DNA of 64,000 bases from Bacteroidota bacterium (GTDB lineage: Bacteria > Bacteroidota > Ignavibacteria > Ignavibacteriales > Melioribacteraceae), in the NCBI GenBank assembly GCA_018818065.1, contig JAHISV010000003.1, positions 1 through 64,000 on the forward strand. Reading direction: 5' to 3'. Positions 24,759 to 33,478 of the stretch are shown in pieces (position 1 is the first letter of the stretch; every line of letters begins with the position of its first letter). The notes under the pieces were generated by a model. The model did not search any database. It worked only from the letters and a program-made list of their open reading frames with translations, and was not told the origin of the DNA. Position numbers and translations under genes: made by a program.

Positions 24759-25358
24759 GTGTCGAAAAAAATAAAAGTAGCTGTAACCGGGGGTATTGGA
24801 TCGGGTAAATCAATTGTTTGCGATTTGCTTGAAAAGAAAGGATATCCAATAATCAGGGCAGATGTGCTTGGTAAAGAATTGTTGAAGAATGATTCTCAGG
24901 TAAAGGCTGAGATTATCAGGGAATTTGGAGATGAAGCATATAAGTATGAATTGCCCGACCATAAATTTATTGCCGCACAGGTTTTTACAAATGAGCAGAA
25001 ACTAAAGGCAATTAATTCAATTATTCACCCCAGGACATTAAAAATAATTGAAATGAAAATGGCTGATTATCTCTCTTCCCACGATATTGTTTTTGTTGAA
25101 TCTGCTTTAATATACGAAGCGGAGAGGGAAGAACTCTTTGATTATATTCTTCTTGTTTACTCGGAAGATGATCTTAAAATATCCCGAATTATTGAACGTG
25201 ACCAGGAGAGTATTGATAACATACGAAGAAGAATGGAAAACCAGATTCCTGATCTACAAAAGAAAGAATGGGCTGATTTTACAATTGATAATAATGGGAC
25301 ACTGGAAGATCTAAATTCGAAAACTGAGTTTATCTTGAGTTTATTAAAGAGTATGTAA
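24759..25358 (+). CDS. coaE: Dephospho-CoA kinase
   Basis: 199 residues with a GTG start. The P-loop TGGIGSGKSIVCDLL is at 10-24, followed by IIRADVLGKELL and the conserved IHPRTLKI and FVESALIYEA blocks. It adds the 3'-phosphate to dephospho-CoA in the last step of coenzyme A synthesis. It stands alone between the rny terminator and proline dehydrogenase. Confidence 0.95.
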   Translation: MSKKIKVAVTGGIGSGKSIVCDLLEKKGYPIIRADVLGKELLKNDSQVKAEIIREFGDEAYKYELPDHKFIAAQVFTNEQKLKAINSIIHPRTLKIIEMKMADYLSSHDIVFVESALIYEAEREELFDYILLVYSEDDLKISRIIERDQESIDNIRRRMENQIPDLQKKEWADFTIDNNGTLEDLNSKTEFILSLLKSM

Positions 25359-25454
25359 CTTTTCTCATTATCTCACTGCTTGCTTTCAAAGTAATCTAGT
25401 CTTACATTTGGCATGAAAATTATCGTAAAATTAATGATCTATTAGAGGTGCGAA

Positions 25455-26357
25455 GTGCTATTCATAAATAAAATTCTAGTTAGTATTATTAAGCTTTTAC
25501 CACAGACTATTGTAGGAATTTTTGCTAAAAAATATGTTGCCGGAGAAAATTTACAAGAAGCTGTTGAAGTTACAAAAAAATTGAACGCAGAGGGAATTGT
25601 TGCAACTATGGATGTTTTGGGTGAGGCAATTACTTCTAAAGAAGAGGCGATAGATACACAAAAAGAATGTTTTGAAATATTAGATGCTATTGAAAAGAAT
25701 AATCTCGATGCAAATCTTTCCTTAAAGCCTACCTCTTTGGGGCTTAGTATTGATGTTGAATTTTCATATCAATTGATTTTAGATATTGTAAAATACGCTC
25801 ATGCAAAAAACAATTTTGTAAGAATTGATATGGAAGATTCGCCGTATACTGATTCGACTATTGATGTGTACAAAAGAATTCATGAACAATATCCTGATAA
25901 TGTTGGCATTGTTTTACAGGCATACTTAAAAAGAACCTACGATGATGCGGCGAAATTAAATAAGATTGGCGGTCATTACAGGCTTTGCAAAGGCATTTAT
26001 ATTGAACCAAAAGAAATTGCATACAAAGGAAAGCAGGAAGTACGCGATAATTTTATGAAAGTCCTCGAACGTATGTTGGATGATGGAAATTATGTCGGCA
26101 TCGCCACTCACGATAAATGGCTGGTTGATGAAGCATATAAGATGATTGATGAGAAGAAAATATCTAAAGACAAATATGAGTTCCAGATGCTTTATGGTGT
26201 TACAGAAAGACTGCGCGACAAAATTAATGCAGACGGTCATAAGATAAGGGTCTATGTTCCTTTTGGTGAAAGATGGTATGCTTATTCAATGCGCCGACTT
26301 CAGGAAAATCCAAATATGGCATTTACTATTGCAACAAGTTTGTTCAAGTTCAATTAA
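25455..26357 (+). CDS. Proline dehydrogenase (monofunctional)
   Basis: 300 residues forming the PutA-type beta-alpha barrel: LSLKPTSLGLS near 92-102, NFVRIDMEDSPYTDSTIDVY near 118-137, VLQAYLKRTYDD, RLCKGIYIEP, GIATHDKWLVDEA, EFQMLYGV and the C-terminal RVYVPFGERWYAYSMRRLQENP that binds FAD and proline. It oxidises proline to pyrroline-5-carboxylate and passes electrons to the quinone pool. There is no fused P5C dehydrogenase domain. The start is GTG with AGAGGTG at 25444-25450. Its stop overlaps the tsaD start (TAATG). Confidence 0.94.
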   Translation: MLFINKILVSIIKLLPQTIVGIFAKKYVAGENLQEAVEVTKKLNAEGIVATMDVLGEAITSKEEAIDTQKECFEILDAIEKNNLDANLSLKPTSLGLSIDVEFSYQLILDIVKYAHAKNNFVRIDMEDSPYTDSTIDVYKRIHEQYPDNVGIVLQAYLKRTYDDAAKLNKIGGHYRLCKGIYIEPKEIAYKGKQEVRDNFMKVLERMLDDGNYVGIATHDKWLVDEAYKMIDEKKISKDKYEFQMLYGVTERLRDKINADGHKIRVYVPFGERWYAYSMRRLQENPNMAFTIATSLFKFN

Positions 26358-27394
26358 TGAATGTTCTTGGAATAGAAAGCTCTTGTGATGAAACTTCAGT
26401 GGCGGTTATTGTAAATAACGAGTTAAAAGCCAATCTGATTGCCTCACAAGATTTTCATTTTGAATTTGGTGGAGTTGTGCCCGAGCTTTCAAGCCGGGCT
26501 CATCTTCAAATTATTGCACCATTGCTTCGACAAGCCTTAAAAAAATCCAATCTCGAATTAAAAGATTTCGATCTCATCACGTCGACTGCCGGACCCGGTT
26601 TAATTGGAGCTGTGCTTGTTGGTCTTACTTTTGCAAAAGGTCTGGCATTTACATTGAACAAACCGTTCGTACCTGTAAACCATATTGAAGGGCACATTTT
26701 CTCTGGCTTTCTTATGGAGAGCAAACCTGAGTTTCCCTTTCTCTCATTAGTGGTTTCAGGTGGTCACACGCTGTTGCTTGTAGTTGAGAGTGAGGTAAAA
26801 TTAACCCTCCTAGGAACTACTATTGATGACGCAGCGGGAGAAGCTTTTGATAAGGTTTCCAAAATGATAGGACTTGGTTACCCAGGCGGACCTAAAATTC
26901 AATTTGCTGCCGAGAATGGCGATGGGAGGGAAATTAAATTTCCTGTAGCAAAGACTCAAACTAAATATGACTTTTCATTTAGCGGATTAAAAACTTCGGT
27001 ATTGCGACATTTGCAAAACAATTATGAGAATCCTGAAAATATACCTGAAAGTGACATTCCTGATCTTGCAGCCTCATTTCAGTACTCATTGGTAAAGGCT
27101 TTGGCAAAAAATATTAAATTGGCCCTTGACGAGTATAAAGTTAAATCTATTTCTATTGTTGGTGGAGTTGCAGCTAACGCAGTCTTAAGAAATGAGATTC
27201 AAAGCATTGCCGATACACATAATGTTAAACTCGTAATTCCCGGTATTGAGTATTGCGGCGATAATGCAGCAATGATTGCCTTGCGAGGGCAGCAACTACA
27301 TATGGCAGGTCGAAAATTCGATTTAAGTTTTAATGCCTTCCCAAGTTTCAATTTCAATGATTACGGCAGAAAATCAAAACGATTCAAGGATTAA
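26357..27394 (+). CDS. tsaD: tRNA N6-adenosine threonylcarbamoyltransferase
   Basis: 345 residues. MNVLGIESSCDETSVAVI is the standard N-terminus, so the ATG at 26357 is chosen over a longer in-frame extension from 26273 that would overlap the previous gene. Metal-binding HIEGHIFSGFL near 111-121 and the ASKHA-fold VVSGGHTLLL, DDAAGEAFDKVSKMIGLGYPGGP and VGGVAANAVLR are present. With TsaB and TsaE it makes t6A37 in ANN-decoding tRNAs. Translationally coupled to proline dehydrogenase. Confidence 0.97.
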   Translation: MNVLGIESSCDETSVAVIVNNELKANLIASQDFHFEFGGVVPELSSRAHLQIIAPLLRQALKKSNLELKDFDLITSTAGPGLIGAVLVGLTFAKGLAFTLNKPFVPVNHIEGHIFSGFLMESKPEFPFLSLVVSGGHTLLLVVESEVKLTLLGTTIDDAAGEAFDKVSKMIGLGYPGGPKIQFAAENGDGREIKFPVAKTQTKYDFSFSGLKTSVLRHLQNNYENPENIPESDIPDLAASFQYSLVKALAKNIKLALDEYKVKSISIVGGVAANAVLRNEIQSIADTHNVKLVIPGIEYCGDNAAMIALRGQQLHMAGRKFDLSFNAFPSFNFNDYGRKSKRFKD

Positions 27395-27475
27395 TCTACT
27401 CAATGCTGTTCGTTTATCATTACTAAATTTTCTATATTTTATTATTCAAAAAAATGCAGTTAGACCAATTTGCCC

Positions 27476-28516
27476 ATGAATCTTAAGAATATTTTTGCTT
27501 CAAAAAATAAATTAACAATCCACGATTGGTATTTACCCGTTCAATTTTTTGGTGTATTACTAGGTATTTTTCTATTTATTTTCTATTACCCGAATACAGT
27601 CAGTAATAAACAGGGAAATGTTTTCGAAATACCACAGGGTAGTTCCTTTGCAAGGGTTTCATCTATTCTTTATCAGGAAGGTATTGTTCCGAATAAATTC
27701 AATTTTAGACTTGCTGCATTTCTTTATGGAGCTGAGAGCAAATTAAGGGCTGGTAGATATGAAATCCCATCCGGACTAAATTATTTTGAATTACTGGACT
27801 ACCTTGTTAAGGGTGGTCATGATGAACAGAAACTTATCACAATACCTGAAGGTATTTGGCAGAATAATCTGGCAAAGCTGCTTAAGGAAAAATTGGGAGT
27901 AGATTCATCCTCATTCATGGCTTTATCCAACAATAGAAATTTTTTAGACTCACTCGGTATTAAATCCAAAACTTTGGAAGGGTACCTGCTTCCTGAAACA
28001 TATTATTTTTACACTAACAGCAACGCGCGTGAGATAATTAATAAACTGTTCATTGAGATGAATGGTTGTTTTGGTGAAGTTGTTAATAAGAGGCTGGAAG
28101 AATTGAAGATGTCGAAAAACGAAATTCTTACTCTTGCCTCTATCATCGAAGCTGAGTCTAATATCGCTAAAGAGTATAAAAGAATATCGGGTGTATACCA
28201 TAATCGCTTAAAAAAGTGGATGAGACTTGAAGCAGATCCAACAATTCAGTACCTGAAGCGATATCAAAAACATAACCGTATTTTGTATAAGGATTTAGAA
28301 ATCGATTCTCCCTTCAATACCTATAAAAATTATGGACTCCCGCCTGCGCCAATTAATAATCCTGGTAAAGATGCAATTGAAGCGGCACTTTTCCCTGAAG
28401 AAAATGACTATTACTATTTTGTTGCCGATGGCACCGGATCTCATTTGTTTGCAAGAACTTATAAAGAACATCTGAAAAATGTTGAACTTTATCGTGAGTG
28501 GAGGGAATCTCAATGA
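27476..28516 (+). CDS. mltG: Endolytic murein transglycosylase MltG
   Basis: 346 residues. One membrane helix (about 18-40, LPVQFFGVLLGIFLFIFYYP), a LysM-like segment (EIPQGSSFARVSSILYQEGIV) and the YceG catalytic domain, with the active Glu in LASIIEAESN and the conserved YHNRLKKWMRLEADPTIQY and FNTYKNYGLPPAPINNPG. It cleaves nascent glycan strands at the inner membrane and sets chain length. ATG at 27476 is preferred to a TTG two codons earlier; no ribosome binding site is clear for either. Confidence 0.93.
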   Translation: MNLKNIFASKNKLTIHDWYLPVQFFGVLLGIFLFIFYYPNTVSNKQGNVFEIPQGSSFARVSSILYQEGIVPNKFNFRLAAFLYGAESKLRAGRYEIPSGLNYFELLDYLVKGGHDEQKLITIPEGIWQNNLAKLLKEKLGVDSSSFMALSNNRNFLDSLGIKSKTLEGYLLPETYYFYTNSNAREIINKLFIEMNGCFGEVVNKRLEELKMSKNEILTLASIIEAESNIAKEYKRISGVYHNRLKKWMRLEADPTIQYLKRYQKHNRILYKDLEIDSPFNTYKNYGLPPAPINNPGKDAIEAALFPEENDYYYFVADGTGSHLFARTYKEHLKNVELYREWRESQ

Positions 28517-30183
28517 TAAGAAAATATGGTCATGTGCTCTTAGCTTTTAGTCTCTTCCTTTTAGTTCGTTGTGCTCATCAGGTTTCACCAAGCGGTGGAG
28601 AAGAGGATAGAATTCCGCCAACAGTAGTCGATGCTTATCCGGTACCCGGCACAACAAACTATAATGATAATTATTTTGAAATAACATTTTCAGAGTACGT
28701 GCAAAAAGGTTCTGTAAGAGAAGCAATTTTTATATCCCCAAATATTGATGGTAATATTCAGTATTCATGGTCAGGCAAATCACTTACAATTGAGTTTGAA
28801 GATAGCCTTAAAAAAAATACCACATATACGGTTACTATAGGTACGGATGTTCAGGATTATAATAACAGAAATAAAATGGCAGAAGCTTACCAGATTGTTT
28901 TTAGCACTGGTGATGTAATAGATACCGGCGAAATATCTGGGCAAGTTTATGATAGTGATCCTTCGGGTGTAATGGTTTATGCTTATTTGCAGGCTGATTC
29001 TCTAATCAATCCAATAACAACAAAACCGGATTATATTTCCCAGGTTGGTAAAAATGGTAGATTCACATTACGTGGACTTGCCGACGGTGAATATCAGGTA
29101 TTCGCGATTCGTGATGATTTTCGTGACTTTCTCTATAATGTTGGAGAGGATTCATATGGCGCTCCATTTTCCAAATTAGAATTGAGTGACTCGAATCATA
29201 TAATATTCAACCATGATTTTAAGCTTACTAAGGAAGATACTATTCCACCTAATATTCTTTCAGTTACAATGACTGATGAAGCACATCTTCTTGTTGAGTT
29301 TAGCGAGTTTGTTGATAGCGCGGCTATAAACGATCAAAACGTGTTTGTCTATGATTCTACAGCAAATATTAGGCATAACATAAAACATGTTTACAGGGGA
29401 AGCGCAAAACCACAACATCAATTCATCACAATCAGTGATAGTCTTATTGAAGAAAATGAGAACTATCTTATCATGTTTTCATTATCGGATATGAATAAAA
29501 ATGTGTTGGAAATGTCTTCCACCTTATTTACTGTGAATGATAAGCCTGATACAACTGCCGCAATGATAAGTAATGTTGAGACTGAATATAATAACAGGCT
29601 GATGGATTTTAGTAATGCATTTGTAAAGATTACACTGGATGATGGTGTTGACATCTCAGATCAGGTTAGTCTTGTAAACTTGATATTCAATGAGGACTAC
29701 ATTCCAATAACGGTTGAGTATCTTGATGACTGTAGTTTTATTGTAAGACCTTTGAAAGAATTAAAACCTGACGCTGGGTACGAATTAAAAGTTGATTTAA
29801 ATTTTGTTAGGGATTCAAAAGGAAACAAAGTTGATTCTGTTTTCACATCCAAATTAAAAACAAAAAATAAACTTGATTTTACAGGGGTATCTGGGCGTAT
29901 AAGCTCAGAGAAGATTGTTAACACATTGGTTGTTCTTGAAAATATTGAGGATAAAAAAAGAGTTTATACAACTTCCGCTGATTCGGTTAATGTTTATAAT
30001 TTCCCCAGAGTTGTTCCGGGGAAATATATTATTTGGTCTTTTATGGATGCGGATAGTAACAATAAATATACAAATGGTTCAATATTTCCTTACGGGAGTT
30101 CTGAACGCTTTACATATTACAGTGATACCCTTGATGTAAAAGCGAGATGGCCTGTTGGGGATGTGGATCTGGAATTTAATTAA
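28513..30183 (+). CDS. Ig-like-domain cell-surface lipoprotein
   Basis: 556 residues. The start ATG overlaps the mltG stop (ATGA), with GGAGGG 8 bases upstream. A signal peptide ends at LLVRC (Cys20); an Arg just before the lipid Cys is unusual but the following CAHQVSPSGGEEDRIPPTVV strongly resembles Bacteroidota lipoproteins with an N-terminal SbsA-type Ig-like domain (residues 30-140, YFEITFSEYVQKGS, LKKNTTYTVTIGTDVQD). Later segments repeat Ig-like strands. No enzyme motif is seen. Probably an outer-membrane or periplasmic structural lipoprotein; the partner is unknown. Confidence 0.72.
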   Translation: MIRKYGHVLLAFSLFLLVRCAHQVSPSGGEEDRIPPTVVDAYPVPGTTNYNDNYFEITFSEYVQKGSVREAIFISPNIDGNIQYSWSGKSLTIEFEDSLKKNTTYTVTIGTDVQDYNNRNKMAEAYQIVFSTGDVIDTGEISGQVYDSDPSGVMVYAYLQADSLINPITTKPDYISQVGKNGRFTLRGLADGEYQVFAIRDDFRDFLYNVGEDSYGAPFSKLELSDSNHIIFNHDFKLTKEDTIPPNILSVTMTDEAHLLVEFSEFVDSAAINDQNVFVYDSTANIRHNIKHVYRGSAKPQHQFITISDSLIEENENYLIMFSLSDMNKNVLEMSSTLFTVNDKPDTTAAMISNVETEYNNRLMDFSNAFVKITLDDGVDISDQVSLVNLIFNEDYIPITVEYLDDCSFIVRPLKELKPDAGYELKVDLNFVRDSKGNKVDSVFTSKLKTKNKLDFTGVSGRISSEKIVNTLVVLENIEDKKRVYTTSADSVNVYNFPRVVPGKYIIWSFMDADSNNKYTNGSIFPYGSSERFTYYSDTLDVKARWPVGDVDLEFN

Positions 30184-30235
30184 TCGTGCGATTGAAACTG
30201 TGGTTGAATTTTCAACCCAAAAAATGAGGTTAAAC

Positions 30236-32065
30236 ATGATCGATAAGTTAGTAGAATGCGTTCCTAATTTCTCCGAAGGCAGGGACATGACAGTGATTAA
30301 AAGAATTACCGATGTTATTGAAAAAGTTGATGGTGTAAAACTATTAGATGTTGATCCGGGTGCTGATATGAACAGAACGGTTGTTACATTTGTAGGACCC
30401 CCTGAAGGTGTTAAAGAGGCTGCTTTTAGAGCAATAGAAAAAGCGGCAGAATTGATTGATATGACAAAACATAAAGGATCGCATCCACGCATGGGTGCTA
30501 CCGACGTTTGTCCGTTTATTCCTGTTTCCGGCATAACTGATGAAGAGTGTAACGAGTTAACCAAACAAGTAGCAAAAAGAGTTGGCGATGAGTTAAATAT
30601 CCCAGTTTATCTTTATGAGAAATCAGCACAGGTGCCTGAGAGACAAAACCTGGCAGTAATCAGGAAGGGTGAGTATGAAGCCTTGGAAGCGAAACTAAAA
30701 AACCCTGAATGGAAACCTGACTTTGGTCCGGCTGAATTTAATGCCAGTGCCGGCGGCACAGTTATGGGTGTTAGAGAGTTTCTTATAGCCTATAATATTA
30801 CCCTAAATACACGCGAATCTAAATACGCTACAGATATAGCTTTCGAACTTCGTGAAAAGGGAAGATCTGCCCGTACGCCGAGTGATTCTCCTTTCTATTT
30901 TAAGGGTACGACGGTTCTTACTTATGAAGAAGGTTCATATCCTTGCGGGAATTGTGCTTTTATTGGTAAAACCATTTCAGAAACTATTGATCATTGTAAA
31001 AATGAGCATGAATATGATTTAGCTGAACTGCTTATAGATAATGCCATTGATCCTAAAAAACCTGAAGGTCAATCAGCAAAAAAACCTGGAAAATTTAAAA
31101 ACTGCAAAGCAATCGGATGGATGGTTGATGAGTACGACCGGGCTCAAATATCGATTAACCTTACTGACTATAAAGTAACTGCTATGCATGATGTTCTTGA
31201 AGAAACAAGGATTCTTGCCGCTGAGCGGGGACTTGTAGTAACTGGTTCTGAGATTATTGGTATGGTTCCATTTCCAGCACTCCTTCAAACTGGTCAGTTT
31301 TATCTAAAAAAGCAGGGGAGATCGGCAGGTATTCCTGTTAAAGATATATTAAATACAGCAGTTCAGTCTCTTTGTGTAAATGATGTTTCAAAATTCAATA
31401 TTGATGAAAGAGTTCTTGGTTTACCAAAAAATTCTGAAACCGCTCTTGTTGAAAAGACAGTCTCTGATTTTATTGATGAAGTCTCACGCGAATCTCCTGC
31501 TCCTGGTGGCGGCTCTATTGCCGCGTTGGCGGGTGCTTTAGGTGTTTCACTTGCTTCAATGGTGGCTAATCTTACTGCAAACAACCGTGGCAGTGAAAGT
31601 GTAGACGCTCTGTTGAACGCTGCTGCCGAAAGATGTCTTGAAATTAAAACCAGTCTGGTTCGTGGTATTGACGACGATACTAACGCTTTCAATGCTTATA
31701 TGGATGCTTTACGGTTACCAACGAAAACTGAAGAAGACAAACAGAAGAGATTTGAAGCTATGCAAAGAGGCTTGAAGCAGGCAGTAACAGTACCATTAGC
31801 AACTGCTAAATTGAGTTTTGAATCGATTGAAATTTGTGAAACTGTTGCACATCATGGAAATCCGAATTCAATAACTGATATAGGCGTTGGCGCAAACATT
31901 GCTTATACAGGTGTAATAGGAGGTATTTATAATGTGCTTATCAATCTTAAGGGAATTAAGGATGATGCATTTAATAGCGAGATGAGAAAGACCTGTGATG
32001 AACTAAAGAAAAGTGCTTCGGCAAAGCTTGAATCTGTTATAAAGATTGTTGAAGAGAAATTATAA
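30236..32065 (+). CDS. ftcD: Bifunctional glutamate formimidoyltransferase / formimidoyl-THF cyclodeaminase
   Basis: 609 residues. The N-terminal transferase half (1-330) begins LVECVPNFSEGRD and has HPRMGATDVCPFIPV. The C-terminal cyclodeaminase half (about 400-609) has ESPAPGGGSIAALAGALG and HHGNPNSITDIGVG. It moves the formimino group from N-formimino-glutamate to tetrahydrofolate and then releases ammonia to give methenyl-THF. ATG 30236 is chosen, with GAGG 6 bases upstream, over an in-frame extension to 30155. An insert near 230-300 contains a Cys pair (YPCGNCAFIG) and a CxxxH-like SETIDHCKNEH, suggestive of a small metal site. It faces hutI across a shared terminator; both act in histidine breakdown. 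Confidence 0.95.
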   Translation: MIDKLVECVPNFSEGRDMTVIKRITDVIEKVDGVKLLDVDPGADMNRTVVTFVGPPEGVKEAAFRAIEKAAELIDMTKHKGSHPRMGATDVCPFIPVSGITDEECNELTKQVAKRVGDELNIPVYLYEKSAQVPERQNLAVIRKGEYEALEAKLKNPEWKPDFGPAEFNASAGGTVMGVREFLIAYNITLNTRESKYATDIAFELREKGRSARTPSDSPFYFKGTTVLTYEEGSYPCGNCAFIGKTISETIDHCKNEHEYDLAELLIDNAIDPKKPEGQSAKKPGKFKNCKAIGWMVDEYDRAQISINLTDYKVTAMHDVLEETRILAAERGLVVTGSEIIGMVPFPALLQTGQFYLKKQGRSAGIPVKDILNTAVQSLCVNDVSKFNIDERVLGLPKNSETALVEKTVSDFIDEVSRESPAPGGGSIAALAGALGVSLASMVANLTANNRGSESVDALLNAAAERCLEIKTSLVRGIDDDTNAFNAYMDALRLPTKTEEDKQKRFEAMQRGLKQAVTVPLATAKLSFESIEICETVAHHGNPNSITDIGVGANIAYTGVIGGIYNVLINLKGIKDDAFNSEMRKTCDELKKSASAKLESVIKIVEEKL

Positions 32066-32070
32066 AGGGG

Positions 32071-32100
32071 AGAGGGTCCTCGAAAGAGGACCCTCTTATT
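32071..32100 (+). terminator. Bidirectional terminator between ftcD and hutI
   Basis: A perfect 11-bp stem (AGAGGGTCCTC, GAAA loop, GAGGACCCTCT) followed by T-rich sequence on the + strand. It lies between convergent genes and is likely to serve both. Confidence 0.9.
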
Positions 32101-32101
32101 A

Positions 32102-33343
32102 TTAAACTTCGTAAATCACTTCACCATTCTTAATCGTCATACAATTAAGATTTCTTCCAACACTATAAACGATGTCAGAATATTCATTTGTGTCGAATAT
32201 GGCGAAGTCAGCTTTTTTACCTATCTCAATACTGCCAACATTTTTCTCAACATCCAGTGCTTTAGCCGCATTTATTGTTACAGCCGAAATGGTCTCTTCT
32301 ATGCTCATTCCCATTTTTAAGGACGCCAGACTCATGATAAGATTAAGATCAGCGATATGTGAAGATCCGGGATTGAAATCTGTGGCAAGTGCTACAATAG
32401 CATTCTCATTAATTAATTTCCTGGCAGGGGCATAGTCATAATCAAGAAAGAATGATACACCCGGAAGAAGTACAGCGACGGTTTCAGACTTGGCAATTTT
32501 TGCTACTTCTGCATCTCCGGCAACCTCCAAATGATCAGCGCTGGTAGCATTATGTTTTAAGGCAACATCTAATCCGCCAATAATGTTAAACTGTTCAGTA
32601 TGTAATTTTATTTTCAATCCATTTTCAACGGCTGCAGTAAATATTCTGTCAACCTGTTCGGCTGAGAAGGCAGTGCTTTCGCAAAACGCGTCGCAAAAAA
32701 CCGCGAGCTTATTCTCAGCGATAAAAGGAATCATGGTATTATTTATAATTTCAATATACTTTTCATGATCGTTCTTATATTCTGGAGGGAAAGTATGTGC
32801 ACCAAGAAAAGTGGGCACAATATCAATCTTATTAATCGAATTAAGGTGGTTGATAACTTGCAATAACTTTATTTCATCATAATAGCTCAAACCATAACCA
32901 CTCTTGATCTCAAGTGTAGTTACTCCTCTGGATATAAAATAGGATATGCGTGGTTTAACAAGCTCTACTAAATCATCAAAGGAGGACTCCCTGACAGCCT
33001 TAACGGTAAAATTAATCCCTCCGCCGGCTTTGGCAATTTCCTCATAACCCTTGCCTTGTAATCGCATTTTGAACTCATTTGCCCGTGAACCAGCAAATGC
33101 GGCATGCGTATGAGCTTCAATAAGACCGGGCAAAACAACTTTACCATTTAAATTAATAATAGTTTTATTGACATTTTTTTTGACTGAACTATTTGGAATG
33201 ATATCTTTAATAATATCGTCTTCAACAACAATTGAATGATTTTCGAGGAGAGAAATGTTTTTTAATTGTTTACCGCGTTTATAATTTTTTCCCTTCGTGT
33301 CAACAGTTATTATCTGAGAAGGCTCTTTTAGAATCGTAATCAT
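32102..33343 (-). CDS. hutI: Imidazolonepropionase
   Basis: 413 residues, amidohydrolase fold. Metal ligands are visible in GLIEAHTHAAFAGSRANEF (HxH), LKLHTEQFN and the late ALATDFNPGS; IKSGYGLSYYDEIKLLQV and FLGAHTFPPEYKN are family blocks. It hydrolyses imidazolone-5-propionate to N-formimino-L-glutamate, the substrate of the neighbouring FtcD. hutH and hutU are not in the window, so the histidine pathway must be split. Single gene, transcribed leftward. Confidence 0.96.
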   Translation of the reverse strand: MITILKEPSQIITVDTKGKNYKRGKQLKNISLLENHSIVVEDDIIKDIIPNSSVKKNVNKTIINLNGKVVLPGLIEAHTHAAFAGSRANEFKMRLQGKGYEEIAKAGGGINFTVKAVRESSFDDLVELVKPRISYFISRGVTTLEIKSGYGLSYYDEIKLLQVINHLNSINKIDIVPTFLGAHTFPPEYKNDHEKYIEIINNTMIPFIAENKLAVFCDAFCESTAFSAEQVDRIFTAAVENGLKIKLHTEQFNIIGGLDVALKHNATSADHLEVAGDAEVAKIAKSETVAVLLPGVSFFLDYDYAPARKLINENAIVALATDFNPGSSHIADLNLIMSLASLKMGMSIEETISAVTINAAKALDVEKNVGSIEIGKKADFAIFDTNEYSDIVYSVGRNLNCMTIKNGEVIYEV

Positions 33344-33417
33344 AATCTTTTGGCTTTTTAAGAGTAAAAAATATTAATTCTTGGATAGCGATTAAGATTT
33401 CAAATATGCACAAATTT

Positions 33418-33446
33418 TTGTCAATAAGTCAATATTTTCGTAAATT
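33418..33446 (+). promoter_or_regulatory. Candidate glgA promoter
   Basis: TTGTCA at 33418-33423 and TAAATT at 33441-33446 have 17-base spacing, 33 bases before the glgA ATG. By-eye sigma-70-like match. Confidence 0.45.
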
Positions 33447-33478
33447 TAGTGTCTATTTTAAATAACACAAGGTAAAAA

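Noticed and set aside
26273..26356. Longer tsaD start
   Set aside because: It would overlap proline dehydrogenase by 85 bases, and MNVLGIESSCDETS at 26357 is the conserved N-terminus.
30155..30235. Longer ftcD start
   Set aside because: GAGG 6 bases before 30236 and the conserved LVECVPNFSEG start fix the shorter form.
32172..32435. ORF opposite hutI
   Set aside because: Antisense shadow of a clear hutI coding region.
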